A stretch of DNA of 11,229 nt from Burkholderiaceae bacterium (GTDB lineage Bacteria; Pseudomonadota; Gammaproteobacteria; Burkholderiales; Burkholderiaceae), in assembly GCA_023253905.1 (NCBI GenBank), contig JALREG010000412.1:1-11229 (forward strand), read 5' to 3'. The notes under the pieces are model-generated. The model was given only the letters and a program-made list of their open reading frames with translations. It was not told where the DNA came from and made no database searches. This document shows positions 1 to 6,883 of this stretch, piece after piece. Position numbers and translations under genes: made by a program. How positions within the stretch are numbered: position 1 is the stretch's first letter; every line of letters begins with the position of its first letter.

Positions 1-1318
1 GGTCGCGCGTGAAGATCGACGACGACAGACCCTGGGGGACATCGTTGTTCAGCGCAATCGCTTCTTCGATTGAGTCATAGCCGATGGCGTAGAGGATCGG
101 GGCAAAGGTTTCTTCCCGCACCACGTCGGTCTGGGCAGGCATCCGGACGAGCGCAGGCTCGGCATACCAGGCTTGCGGGAAGCGGTCGGCGAGGCGACGC
201 TCGCCACCGGTTACCGTCGCGCCTTCCGAGCGCGCGCGCACGAGCGCCGACTGCATCGCCTCGAACGCCTGGCCGTCCACCAGCGGGCCGACCAAGGTGC
301 CCGGATCGAACGGGCTGCCAACCGGCAGGCTTCGCCGCGCGCGCTCGAGCGCTTCGAGCAGGCGCTCGCGCACCGAGTGATGCACGATCAGCCGGCGCGT
401 GGTGGTGCAGCGCTGCCCGGCCGTTCCCCAGGCACCAAACACCAGCCCACGAAGCGCGAGGTCGAGATCGGCCGAGGGCGCAACGATCACGGCGTTGTTG
501 CCGCCGAGTTCGAGGAGCGACCGGCCCAGCCGCGCCGCCACGCGGGGCGCGAGATCCAGCCCCATGCGTGTGCTGCCGGTAGCCGATACCAGCGCAATAT
601 CGCGATGCTCGGCGATTGCACGGCCCATCGGGGCGCGGCCCAGACCGACCTGCACCAGGTCAGCCAGCATCGCGCGTTCCACGGCATCGGCCCCCCGCGC
701 GTCGGCATGGCGGCCGCAGGCCAACCCAAACAGCTCGCGCACCGCCAGCGCGGTGAGCGGCGTTTTCTCGGAAGGCTTCCAGATGACCGGATTGCCACAG
801 ACGAGCGCAAGCGCAGCATTCCAGGACCACACCGCCACCGGAAAATTAAATGCAGTGATCACGCCGACTGGCCCAAGCGGCAGCCACTGCTCCATCATCC
901 GATGAGCAGGGCGTTCCGAGGCGATCGTGAGTCCGTGCAGCTGTCGGGACAAGCCCACCGCAAAGTCGCAGATATCGATCATCTCCTGAACTTCGCCAGC
1001 CGCCTCACTTGGGATCTTGCCGGCTTCAATGCTCACCAGCGCCGCGAGCGCGGGCTTGTGTTCGCGAAGCACCTCACCCAGGACCCGAACCAGCTCGCCG
1101 CGCTGCGGGGCGGGCACGCCAGCCCAGCGTACGAAAGCCGAGCGGGCACGCCGGGCAGCTTCATCAACCCACCCATCCTCCTCAAGCGGCAGCTCGGCCA
1201 CCAGCGCGCCATCAATCGGGCTTCGCACTGCGATGACCGCATCGCCCCGTGCAGGGGGCAGACGCCGTACCCCCAGTTCATTCAACAGCGCCGCGGTGCG
1301 GCTCGCAATCTCGCTCAT
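1..1318 (-). CDS. ALDH7-family aldehyde dehydrogenase (P6C/alpha-aminoadipate semialdehyde dehydrogenase type), 3' end cut off
   Basis: NAD-dependent oxidation of an aldehyde to a carboxylate in the cytosol. The closest family by motif is ALDH7 (antiquitin, bacterial AmaB), which converts alpha-aminoadipate semialdehyde/piperideine-6-carboxylate to 2-aminoadipate in lysine catabolism. Reading leftwards from the ATG at 1316-1318, 439 codons are open to the window edge. Visible signatures are AFNFPVAVWSWN (about residues 156-167), the cofactor-site Lys181 in IWKPSE, the NAD-loop SATGSTRMG (about 245-253), the general base Glu270 in LLELGGNN and the nucleophile Cys304 in GQRCTTTRR. The 34-residue Glu-Cys spacing is normal for ALDHs, and ELGGNN plus GQRCTT are ALDH7-like. 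A GGAG-type ribosome site lies about 7 nt before the ATG. The usual length is about 500 residues, so some 60-70 C-terminal residues are outside the window. It is last in view of a five-gene leftward run, 75 nt after the ketimine reductase. Family assignment is firm; the substrate is inferred. Confidence 0.9.
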   Translation of the reverse strand, partial: MSEIASRTAALLNELGVRRLPPARGDAVIAVRSPIDGALVAELPLEEDGWVDEAARRARSAFVRWAGVPAPQRGELVRVLGEVLREHKPALAALVSIEAGKIPSEAAGEVQEMIDICDFAVGLSRQLHGLTIASERPAHRMMEQWLPLGPVGVITAFNFPVAVWSWNAALALVCGNPVIWKPSEKTPLTALAVRELFGLACGRHADARGADAVERAMLADLVQVGLGRAPMGRAIAEHRDIALVSATGSTRMGLDLAPRVAARLGRSLLELGGNNAVIVAPSADLDLALRGLVFGAWGTAGQRCTTTRRLIVHHSVRERLLEALERARRSLPVGSPFDPGTLVGPLVDGQAFEAMQSALVRARSEGATVTGGERRLADRFPQAWYAEPALVRMPAQTDVVREETFAPILYAIGYDSIEEAIALNNDVPQGLSSSIFTRD

Positions 1319-1375
1319 GGAGTCTCTCCGTTCAGCCAGGCCAGGGAGTGCGTGAGGCATGCAAACAAGGTGCAC

Positions 1376-1391
1376 GGCGCGAAGGCGCGCC
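1376..1391 (-). other. intercistronic GC hairpin
   Basis: A perfect 6-bp inverted repeat (GGCGCG / CGCGCC on the minus strand) with a CCTT loop starts two bases after the stop codon of the ketimine reductase gene. No clean U-tract follows: the next minus-strand bases are GTGCACC and then TTGTTT. It could be a partial attenuator or a 3'-end stabilising stem between the reductase and ALDH7 messages, rather than a full terminator. Function is inferred. Confidence 0.35.
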
Positions 1392-1393
1392 CT

Positions 1394-2329
1394 CTAGCGC
1401 GCCTCGCGTAGCGCCGCCTCGTAAACCAGTCGCGCAGCGACTGCGTCCTCGATCGCAAGCCCCAGCGATTTGAAAATTACCGGCCGACCCGCCGGCGGGC
1501 GCGCCTTGTGCCCAAGGAGGATTTCGCCCAGTTCCGCGTAAACATGCGCGCCAGACAGAATCACATCACCCGACTCTTTCTCCGCCGCTTCGCGCTGATC
1601 GGCGATCACCGGGTGCTGCATCGCTGCGTCATCGAGCTCACGCCAGGTCGGGCGGGGCGCGCCCACCGCCGCAACAACGGCGTCGGGTTCCAGCCAATGG
1701 CCCGCCAGAATCGGTTCGGCGGAATTGCTCACGGTGCACACGATGGCCGCTCCGCGAACCGCCTGCTCGGCGCTATCGCAGGCGACCCCGCCGATCTCCT
1801 GCGCACAGCGCGCAACATTCTCGGGGTTACGGCTCCAGACGCGCAGCTCTCGCACCCGACGTACGCGTCGCAGCAGTCGCGCGTGGCTACGCGCCAGCAC
1901 CCCGCTGCCAAGCAACGCCACCACGTCGGCGTCGGGCCGGGAGAGCGTATCGACCGCCACTGCGGTTGCCGCTGCGGTTCGAAGCGCAGTCAGCATGTTC
2001 GCCTCCATCACAGCCAGCACCTCGCCTGTGTCAGGCGCCATCAGCAGCACCGTGGCAATGAGGGTAGGGCGGCCGCGTGTCGCGTTATCGGGCACCAGCG
2101 TAATCAGCTTGGTAGCCAGCGCATCACCGATCTGCGCGGGCTTCATGAAGAGAAGGCCCGGCGGCTGCGCGGGATCAAATCGGGTCGACGGGCCGAAGGG
2201 CATGACGCCACGAAGCGGCTGAATCGCCTGGCCTGCCGTGAGCGCTTTCAGCGCTTCGGCAATTCCCTGGATGAGGGCATCGGGGTCGAGCAGACGCTCG
2301 ACGTCTGTCTCGGAAATGAGGCGCGCCAT
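1394..2329 (-). CDS. mu-crystallin-like ketimine reductase (ornithine cyclodeaminase/mu-crystallin family)
   Basis: A 311-residue cytosolic NAD(P)H-dependent enzyme. The C-terminal third reads like animal mu-crystallin (CRYM): AVGAPRPTWRELDD (about 221-234), KESGDVILSGA (251-261), AELGEI (265-270) and FKSLGLAIED (286-295). CRYM reduces cyclic ketimines such as delta1-piperideine-2-carboxylate to pipecolate. Also visible are the substrate-site Lys74 in ATKLITLVPDN, Arg117 in LRTAAATA, and the Rossmann loop LLGSGVLARSH (139-149). The catalytic Asp of true ornithine cyclodeaminases (GGDCPG-type motif) is replaced by Pro225, so cyclodeamination is unlikely. The frame stays open about 64 codons further upstream, but that part overlaps the EamA gene. 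The ATG at 2327-2329 is preceded by an AGGCAGG ribosome site and fits family N-termini. Only one base separates it from the EamA stop, implying translational coupling. An alanine dehydrogenase-like activity is the main alternative. Confidence 0.9.
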   Translation of the reverse strand: MARLISETDVERLLDPDALIQGIAEALKALTAGQAIQPLRGVMPFGPSTRFDPAQPPGLLFMKPAQIGDALATKLITLVPDNATRGRPTLIATVLLMAPDTGEVLAVMEANMLTALRTAAATAVAVDTLSRPDADVVALLGSGVLARSHARLLRRVRRVRELRVWSRNPENVARCAQEIGGVACDSAEQAVRGAAIVCTVSNSAEPILAGHWLEPDAVVAAVGAPRPTWRELDDAAMQHPVIADQREAAEKESGDVILSGAHVYAELGEILLGHKARPPAGRPVIFKSLGLAIEDAVAARLVYEAALREAR

Positions 2330-2330
2330 C

Positions 2331-3284
2331 TCAGCCTGCCTGAGTCGGCTGCGCCCGGGGCGGCTGCGCCGACTGTCCCACGCCCACCACGATGCCGAGC
2401 GTGACGCAGACAAGCCCCGCACCCAGCATCCAGGTAAAGGGTTCATCGAGCCATAACACAGCCGAGGCCGCGGTGATGGCGGGCACCACTGCAGTGAGCA
2501 TCGGGGCCCTGACCGGACCAAATACCTGCACCATTTTCATGTAAGCAATTCCGGAAATGATTGCAGCAAAAACACCCTGGAGCAGCGCCTGAAGACCGAT
2601 CTCGGACCACGCTGCCTGGGCGAGCCCCGAGCGCACCAGCCCCGCCCCTGCAAGCGCGAGATAGGGGAGACCGAAAGCCCCTGCGGCAAACACCGCGACG
2701 GCGATGGTCGCTTCAACCGGTCCGACCCGCCACCGCCTGCCAAGCGTGGTGAAGATCGCCCAGACGAAGGGTGTGAACAGATACAGCACATCGCCAATCC
2801 AGACGTTACCGCCCTCCAGCGCCGATGTCAGCGCCAACCCTCCCACCATCAGGGCACCCGTGATGATGAGCCCGAGGCTCAGCAGACGACGCGAATCGGC
2901 GCGCTCACCATTGATGAGCCAGGCGAAGAACATAGCCCAGAGTGGCAGCAACCCCGGCATGAGCACCGCGCTGTGCGAGGCGGGCGCAAGTGAAAACCCG
3001 TGATAGGCGAGGAGCCCGAAGATCACGCCGCCGGTCATACCCAGGGCGACGGTCTGGGATGCGGTCACCGGCGACAGCCCCAGCCAACCACCGCCACGCC
3101 TGCGCACCAGCCACCAACCCCAGGGCGCCAGTACGACCCCAGAGACCGTGAACCGGATCGCGATGACATCCATCGGCAGGAGCGAGCGCGCCGCAAGCGC
3201 CCGCGACCCAACGATGAATGCAGTCCAGGTGGCCACGGTCACCAGCGTGGCCGCAACGCCCAGCAGCAGATCAGCGCGACGCAC
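2331..3284 (-). CDS. EamA-domain (DMT superfamily) transporter
   Basis: A 317-residue inner-membrane permease with two EamA repeats and about ten hydrophobic helices, the standard length and layout for DMT exporters of amino acids and related metabolites. Each repeat ends with the usual Pro-rich helix followed by a Glu: MPGLLPLWAMFFAWLINGE (about 109-127) and VPAITAASAVLWLDE (267-281). A charged loop lies near residues 61-66, and the tail is short and Pro/Gln-rich. The start is GTG at 3282-3284. The 11 codons between it and the upstream AKR stop contain no ATG, GTG or TTG in frame, and the next Met (38) would remove the first helix. No clear Shine-Dalgarno is visible, so coupling to the upstream gene is plausible. 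The position just before the ketimine reductase suggests efflux or uptake of a pathway amino acid, but direction and substrate cannot be read from sequence. Confidence 0.9.
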   Translation of the reverse strand: MRRADLLLGVAATLVTVATWTAFIVGSRALAARSLLPMDVIAIRFTVSGVVLAPWGWWLVRRRGGGWLGLSPVTASQTVALGMTGGVIFGLLAYHGFSLAPASHSAVLMPGLLPLWAMFFAWLINGERADSRRLLSLGLIITGALMVGGLALTSALEGGNVWIGDVLYLFTPFVWAIFTTLGRRWRVGPVEATIAVAVFAAGAFGLPYLALAGAGLVRSGLAQAAWSEIGLQALLQGVFAAIISGIAYMKMVQVFGPVRAPMLTAVVPAITAASAVLWLDEPFTWMLGAGLVCVTLGIVVGVGQSAQPPRAQPTQAG

Positions 3285-3317
3285 GCTGCGGCCGGCGGCG
3301 GTTGGCCGCGTACCCGT

Positions 3318-4280
3318 TCAGCCTAAGGTCTCCCAATAGTCGAGCATGCGCTTACGCATGGCGGCATCGGGAATTCGACCGCGAGCCGCCGCAAGATTGT
3401 CGAGTGCGTATTCCGGGCGGTCGGTGCCGGGAATGATGACGGTCACCGCCGGATGCCCGAGCAGGAACTTGAGAAAGAACTGCGCCCAGCTGCTGCAATC
3501 GATTTCTTTGGCGAAATCAGGCAGTTCGCGACCCTTTACCTTGGCAAACAGCCGGTTGCGACCGAAGGGCAGATTGATGATCACCGCAAGCCCGCGCTCC
3601 TGGGCAAGCGGCAGGATGCGCTGTTCGGCCAGGCGATTGTCTAACGCGTAATCGATCTGGATGAAATCGATTTTCTCGGTTCGCATGATGCGTTCGAACT
3701 CGGGATGCGTACGTTCAAACGAGGTGGTGATACCGGTGTAGCGAACCTTGCCCTCTTCACGCAGCCTGCGGATGGTTTTCAGGTGCGTGTCGGTGTCGCG
3801 CACGTTGTGTACCTGGAGCAGATCGAAGCGCGCCACACCCAGGTCGGCGAAGGAGCGGGTGACCTGATCGATGCCCGCCTGCTCCCCCGTGGTACTGATT
3901 TTGGTTGCGATGAAGGCGCGCTCACGGATCGGCGGCTCGAGCATTTTCAACACTTCGCCCAGCCGCTTTTCGGCCTGCCCGTAGGTGGGTGCGGTATCGA
4001 TCATCGCGCCACCGCCGGCGATCAGCGTGCGCATGCTCTCGGCGAGCTGCGGAATCCTCGAATGCTGGGCCTCAATATCAAAAATCACCGCCGTGCCCGA
4101 ACCGATCACCGGGATCATTTCTCCCGATGAAGGGATGGGTCGCTTCAGGACCGGGCCCGTGGCGGCCAACGCGGGTAGCGCTGGCCCGAGCAGCGCGGCG
4201 CCAACGAGCGCGCCCGACTGGCGAAGAAAGTCTGACCGTGTGAGGCCATTGGAGGCGGCGAAGGGAGTGACGGTGGACAT
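3318..4280 (-). CDS. aldo/keto reductase with Tat-like N-terminal leader
   Basis: A 320-residue (beta/alpha)8 NAD(P)H oxidoreductase. The AKR catalytic tetrad is present: Asp95 and Tyr100 in MIDTAPTYGQAE, Lys127 in FIATKIS and His158 in LLQVHN. The cofactor loop IIPGTDRPEYALDNLAAA sits near the C-terminus. The first 40 or so residues are a leader: LTRSDFLRQSG followed by a hydrophobic Ala/Leu stretch and ALPALA-A, a plausible signal peptidase site. The leader resembles the Tat box S/T-R-R-x-F-L-K except that the second Arg is Ser. The start is the ATG at 4278-4280, which has a strong AGGAG site upstream. An in-frame extension to 4361 exists but would overlap the preceding permease gene and is rejected. 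The MFS gene stops 43 nt upstream and the EamA gene starts 33 nt downstream. Substrate is unknown. Whether the product is exported or membrane-anchored is inference. Confidence 0.9.
   Translation of the reverse strand: MSTVTPFAASNGLTRSDFLRQSGALVGAALLGPALPALAATGPVLKRPIPSSGEMIPVIGSGTAVIFDIEAQHSRIPQLAESMRTLIAGGGAMIDTAPTYGQAEKRLGEVLKMLEPPIRERAFIATKISTTGEQAGIDQVTRSFADLGVARFDLLQVHNVRDTDTHLKTIRRLREEGKVRYTGITTSFERTHPEFERIMRTEKIDFIQIDYALDNRLAEQRILPLAQERGLAVIINLPFGRNRLFAKVKGRELPDFAKEIDCSSWAQFFLKFLLGHPAVTVIIPGTDRPEYALDNLAAARGRIPDAAMRKRMLDYWETLG
4266..4280 (-). promoter_or_regulatory. ribosome binding site fixing the AKR start
   Basis: On the minus strand AGGAG lies just upstream of the ATG at 4278-4280 with normal spacing (CAGGAGAAACGC then ATG, with the motif around 4286-4291). 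It is the clearest Shine-Dalgarno in the leftward cluster. It decides for the shorter start against the in-frame Met codons farther upstream, which fall inside the end of the MFS gene. Confidence 0.6.
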
Positions 4281-4323
4281 GCGTTTCTCCTGTGCGGGAT
4301 CGGGAAAAGGTGGGGAGCCGTAC

Positions 4324-5634
4324 TTAACTGGCCGGGCCATCATCGCTTCTGCGGCTCGCATGCTCGCGTTGCATGGCGCCGAGTTTGAGCAGCATCACCG
4401 CCCAACCGAGCGCAACCGGCACCGTCAGCCAGGCAACCAGCGAGGCTTCCAGGGCAGCGGCCTGGCGAAGCGCGGTGTAGATCCAGCCGCTTGCCGCATC
4501 AGCGCCCCGAAACACCGCCGTGTCGATGAAGCTCTTTGATTTATACATCTGCTCGCGCGTCACCACCGTGAAGAGCGTTTCACGCGCCGGATTGGCCAGC
4601 GAAAACTCGGCCGCACGCTTGACGGCCTGAAAACCAATCACGACTGCAAGCACCGGCGCAAGCGCGATCGCGGCAAAGCCTGCAGCGGTCACGATGGCCA
4701 ACAGGGCAAGTGCCACGCCGGCGCCAAAGCGCAACATCAGGCGACCAGTGAAGAGCACCTGAACCGCGAGCGTGGTCACGCCCACCGACAGATCGATCAG
4801 CGCAAACACCCGCGTTCGCTCGGCTGGGCTGTCAAACGCGCCAGCCACGATCGCGGCCTGCTGAAAATAGAGAAAGGTGCTGGTAAGCGATAACAAGGCC
4901 ACATGCGCGCAGATCAGCATCAGATAGCGCGAGCGGAGCACCTCGGTGAGCCCTCCCCACATGCCCCCACCAATCGCCTCATCGGGGCGCTGTGCAGCCG
5001 GCTCACTCCCCGCCGCCGGCGGCATCGGCGCGCGATCGAGCGCACCCGCGCAGCGCGTGGCCACCTCAAGGAGCAGCACCGAGACCAGGAGCAGGTTGGC
5101 AGGACCCAGCGGCACCGCAAGGAGCGCAGTGATCGAGGGCCCGAGGAGTGCGCCGGCCGTGCCCCCGGCCGCGATGAAGCCAAACAGGCGCCGGCCGCGT
5201 TCATAGCCGAACCGCTCCGACATGAAGCCCCAGAACACGGTGACCACAAACAGATTGAACACGCTCACCCAGACGAAGAGCGCGCGCGCCACCAGCACCC
5301 GGCCCACATCCAGCGTGAGAAGCGCCCAGAACACAAGCAACGTGAGCGCGAAAAACCGGTAGACCCAGGGAATGAAACGGCGTCGGGGCAGTCGCGCCAC
5401 CAGCGCGCCGAATGCCGGCATGGCAGCCAGCATCACGAAGAAGGTCGCGGTAAATAGCCACTGCAGGTTGGCAAGGCCCGCGGCCACGCCCATTTCGTCG
5501 CGTAACGGTCGCAGAATGTAATAGGCGCAGAGCAGAAAAAAGAAATAGGCAAACGCCCATCCCAGCGCGCGACCCTCGCCCGGCTCGATTCGACCCAGGC
5601 GAGCGAGGCCCCGCTCAATCAGTGCTCGGTTCAC
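4324..5634 (-). CDS. MFS-fold permease related to the ATP:ADP antiporter (AAA/Tlc-like) family
   Basis: A 436-residue inner-membrane protein with about 12 hydrophobic helices split by a hydrophilic loop (about 195-230). The N-terminal segment AYYILRPLRDEMG (37-49) and the late motif PARETLFTVV followed by YKSKSFIDTAVFRGAD (349-379) are hallmarks of the proteobacterial proteins usually grouped with ATP:ADP antiporters. True nucleotide exchange is established mainly for obligate intracellular bacteria and plastids, so the substrate of this free-standing version is unknown. The start is GTG at 5632-5634; an in-frame stop lies two codons upstream and the next Met (48) is too deep. It is the first gene of the leftward cluster and diverges from the Bug gene across a 210-bp gap. 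Its stop is 43 nt before the AKR start. Confidence is high for a transporter, moderate for the family. Confidence 0.8.
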   Translation of the reverse strand: MNRALIERGLARLGRIEPGEGRALGWAFAYFFFLLCAYYILRPLRDEMGVAAGLANLQWLFTATFFVMLAAMPAFGALVARLPRRRFIPWVYRFFALTLLVFWALLTLDVGRVLVARALFVWVSVFNLFVVTVFWGFMSERFGYERGRRLFGFIAAGGTAGALLGPSITALLAVPLGPANLLLVSVLLLEVATRCAGALDRAPMPPAAGSEPAAQRPDEAIGGGMWGGLTEVLRSRYLMLICAHVALLSLTSTFLYFQQAAIVAGAFDSPAERTRVFALIDLSVGVTTLAVQVLFTGRLMLRFGAGVALALLAIVTAAGFAAIALAPVLAVVIGFQAVKRAAEFSLANPARETLFTVVTREQMYKSKSFIDTAVFRGADAASGWIYTALRQAAALEASLVAWLTVPVALGWAVMLLKLGAMQREHASRRSDDGPAS

Positions 5635-5844
5635 GATTCAGACGGTCTCAGGTGGCGGGCGTGGGCAAGGCGAACGGGTGGGGAATCCGCCTGCAGGTAG
5701 CCATGGCTGTCCGCGGCGCGTCGTAGTGTGCCGCAATTCGATCGGCGATGCGATTTCCCTTTCACGATCGCGAGGCGGCAGGCTGTCATGGGGCGGATCG
5801 GCTACCATCCTCCGGCTTATCCACTGACTGTCGTTGAGGTTCCC
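5635..5844. promoter_or_regulatory. divergent intergenic region between MFS permease and Bug gene
   Basis: These 210 bp separate the starts of two divergent genes, so they should contain the promoters of both the leftward five-gene cluster and the rightward Bug/DUF849 pair. I see no strong sigma70 pair. A weak -10 candidate for the rightward gene is TACCAT at 5803-5808, without a convincing -35. A GAGG ribosome site lies about 7 nt before the Bug ATG. No clear operator palindrome stands out. Confidence 0.4.
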
Positions 5845-6831
5845 ATGACACGCATTCGCCGATCAATCCTTGCCTGCCTTGCGGCCGCCACCACGGCGGG
5901 CCTCGTGCCCGCCATCGCGCATGCGCAGTCGGGCTACCCCGTAAAACCCATCCGTCTGATCGTTCCCTTCACCGTGGGCGGCGTGACCGACGCGAGCGCA
6001 CGGCTGGCCGCCGACCTGATGGGCAAGCGCCTGGGTCAGCCGATCAACGTCGAGAACCGGCCGGGGGCCTCGGGCAACATCGGTACAGCCGGCGTCGCCG
6101 CCGCCGACCCCGACGGCTACACACTGCTCCTGGGCTTTGACGGCACGATGGTGATCAATCCCAACGTGATCAAGTCAGTACCATTCGACACGCTTAAAGA
6201 CTTTGCCTCGATCGGCAAGATCGGTGACGCCAAACTCATTCTGGTGGCCGCCAACACACTCAAGGCCGACACGCTCACGGAAGTGATCGAGCTGTCAAAG
6301 AAAGAGGCCAACGGCCTCAGCTATGGCACCTCGGGTGTGGGCAGCACCCCGCACCTCGCTGGCTCGATGCTCAACATCCGCAGCGGTTCAAACCTGGTTC
6401 ACATCGCCTACAAAGGCGGCGGCCAGGCCATGATTGATTTGCAGGCAGGGTCGATCCCGCTGGTCTGGACGGCGGTCGCAGGCGCCCTGCCGCTCATTCA
6501 ATCGGGCCGGATCAAGCCGATTGCCATTCCGGCCGCCGCGCGTGCCTCGTCGCTACCCAACGTTCCCACCTTCATTGAAAACGGGCTGAAAGACTTCGTG
6601 ATCGACTCCTGGGTGGGGTTGCTCGCGCCCGCTCGTACCCCGCGTCCCATCATCGACCGCCTGAATGCAGTACTGAACGAAGTGCTTAACGATGCCGACG
6701 CCAAGGCAAGGCTGGACAAGATGGGCATCACCCCCGTGGCCGGAACGCCCGAGCAGTTTCACGCCTCCATCAAGCGCGACCTCGAGCGCTACGCCGAGGT
6801 GGTGAAAGCCGCCAGGATCCAGGCCGACTGA
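5845..6831 (+). CDS. Bug/TctC-family periplasmic solute-binding protein
   Basis: A 328-residue tripartite tricarboxylate transporter substrate-binding protein. Residues 1-27 form a Sec signal peptide (basic MTRIRRS, hydrophobic core, AHA before Gln28). The mature protein opens with the family signature YPVKPIRLIVPFTVGGVTD (31-49), followed by NRPGASGNIG, PDGYTLLLG, HIAYKGGGQAM and LPNVPTFIENG, all typical Bug motifs in the usual order and length. The protein should bind an organic acid or related metabolite in the periplasm. The start at 5845 is preferred over the longer frame from 5728 because it places the signal peptide at the N-terminus and has a GAGG site. No TctA/TctB membrane genes are in the window, so it is either an orphan binding protein or serves a transporter elsewhere. 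It precedes the DUF849 gene by 52 nt with an intervening hairpin, suggesting that the two share a substrate or its product. Confidence 0.95.
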   Translation: MTRIRRSILACLAAATTAGLVPAIAHAQSGYPVKPIRLIVPFTVGGVTDASARLAADLMGKRLGQPINVENRPGASGNIGTAGVAAADPDGYTLLLGFDGTMVINPNVIKSVPFDTLKDFASIGKIGDAKLILVAANTLKADTLTEVIELSKKEANGLSYGTSGVGSTPHLAGSMLNIRSGSNLVHIAYKGGGQAMIDLQAGSIPLVWTAVAGALPLIQSGRIKPIAIPAAARASSLPNVPTFIENGLKDFVIDSWVGLLAPARTPRPIIDRLNAVLNEVLNDADAKARLDKMGITPVAGTPEQFHASIKRDLERYAEVVKAARIQAD

Positions 6832-6839
6832 TGGTTGAC

Positions 6840-6865
6840 GCCCGCCCCGCTGCCTGCGGGCGGGC
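6840..6865 (+). other. GC-rich hairpin between Bug and DUF849 genes
   Basis: GCCCGCCC at 6840-6847 pairs perfectly with GGGCGGGC at 6858-6865. Two further G-C pairs (6849-6850 with 6856-6857) close a TGCCT loop, leaving C6848 bulged. No U-tract follows, so it is not a classical terminator. Stems at this place, after a binding-protein gene, often protect the upstream message from 3' exonucleases or reduce read-through, giving more binding protein than downstream enzyme. That role is inferred here. Confidence 0.6.
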
Positions 6866-6883
6866 GCATCGGGAGACGATGCG

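Noticed and set aside
70..1411. Long rightward open frames opposite the ALDH7 gene
   Set aside because: They are antisense shadows of GC-rich codons. Their translations are Arg/Ala/Pro-rich with no domain, while the minus-strand frame carries all ALDH motifs.
2330..2521. N-terminal extension of the ketimine reductase by 64 codons
   Set aside because: It lies inside the EamA gene, is Arg/Ser/Trp-rich and unlike the family. The ATG at 2327-2329 has a ribosome site.
4281..4361. Longer start for the aldo/keto reductase
   Set aside because: It would overlap the MFS gene end. The ATG at 4278-4280 has a strong AGGAG and starts the leader peptide properly.
5728..5844. Longer start for the Bug protein
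   Set aside because: It would bury the signal peptide 39 residues inside the protein. The ATG at 5845 has a ribosome site and gives a normal Sec signal.
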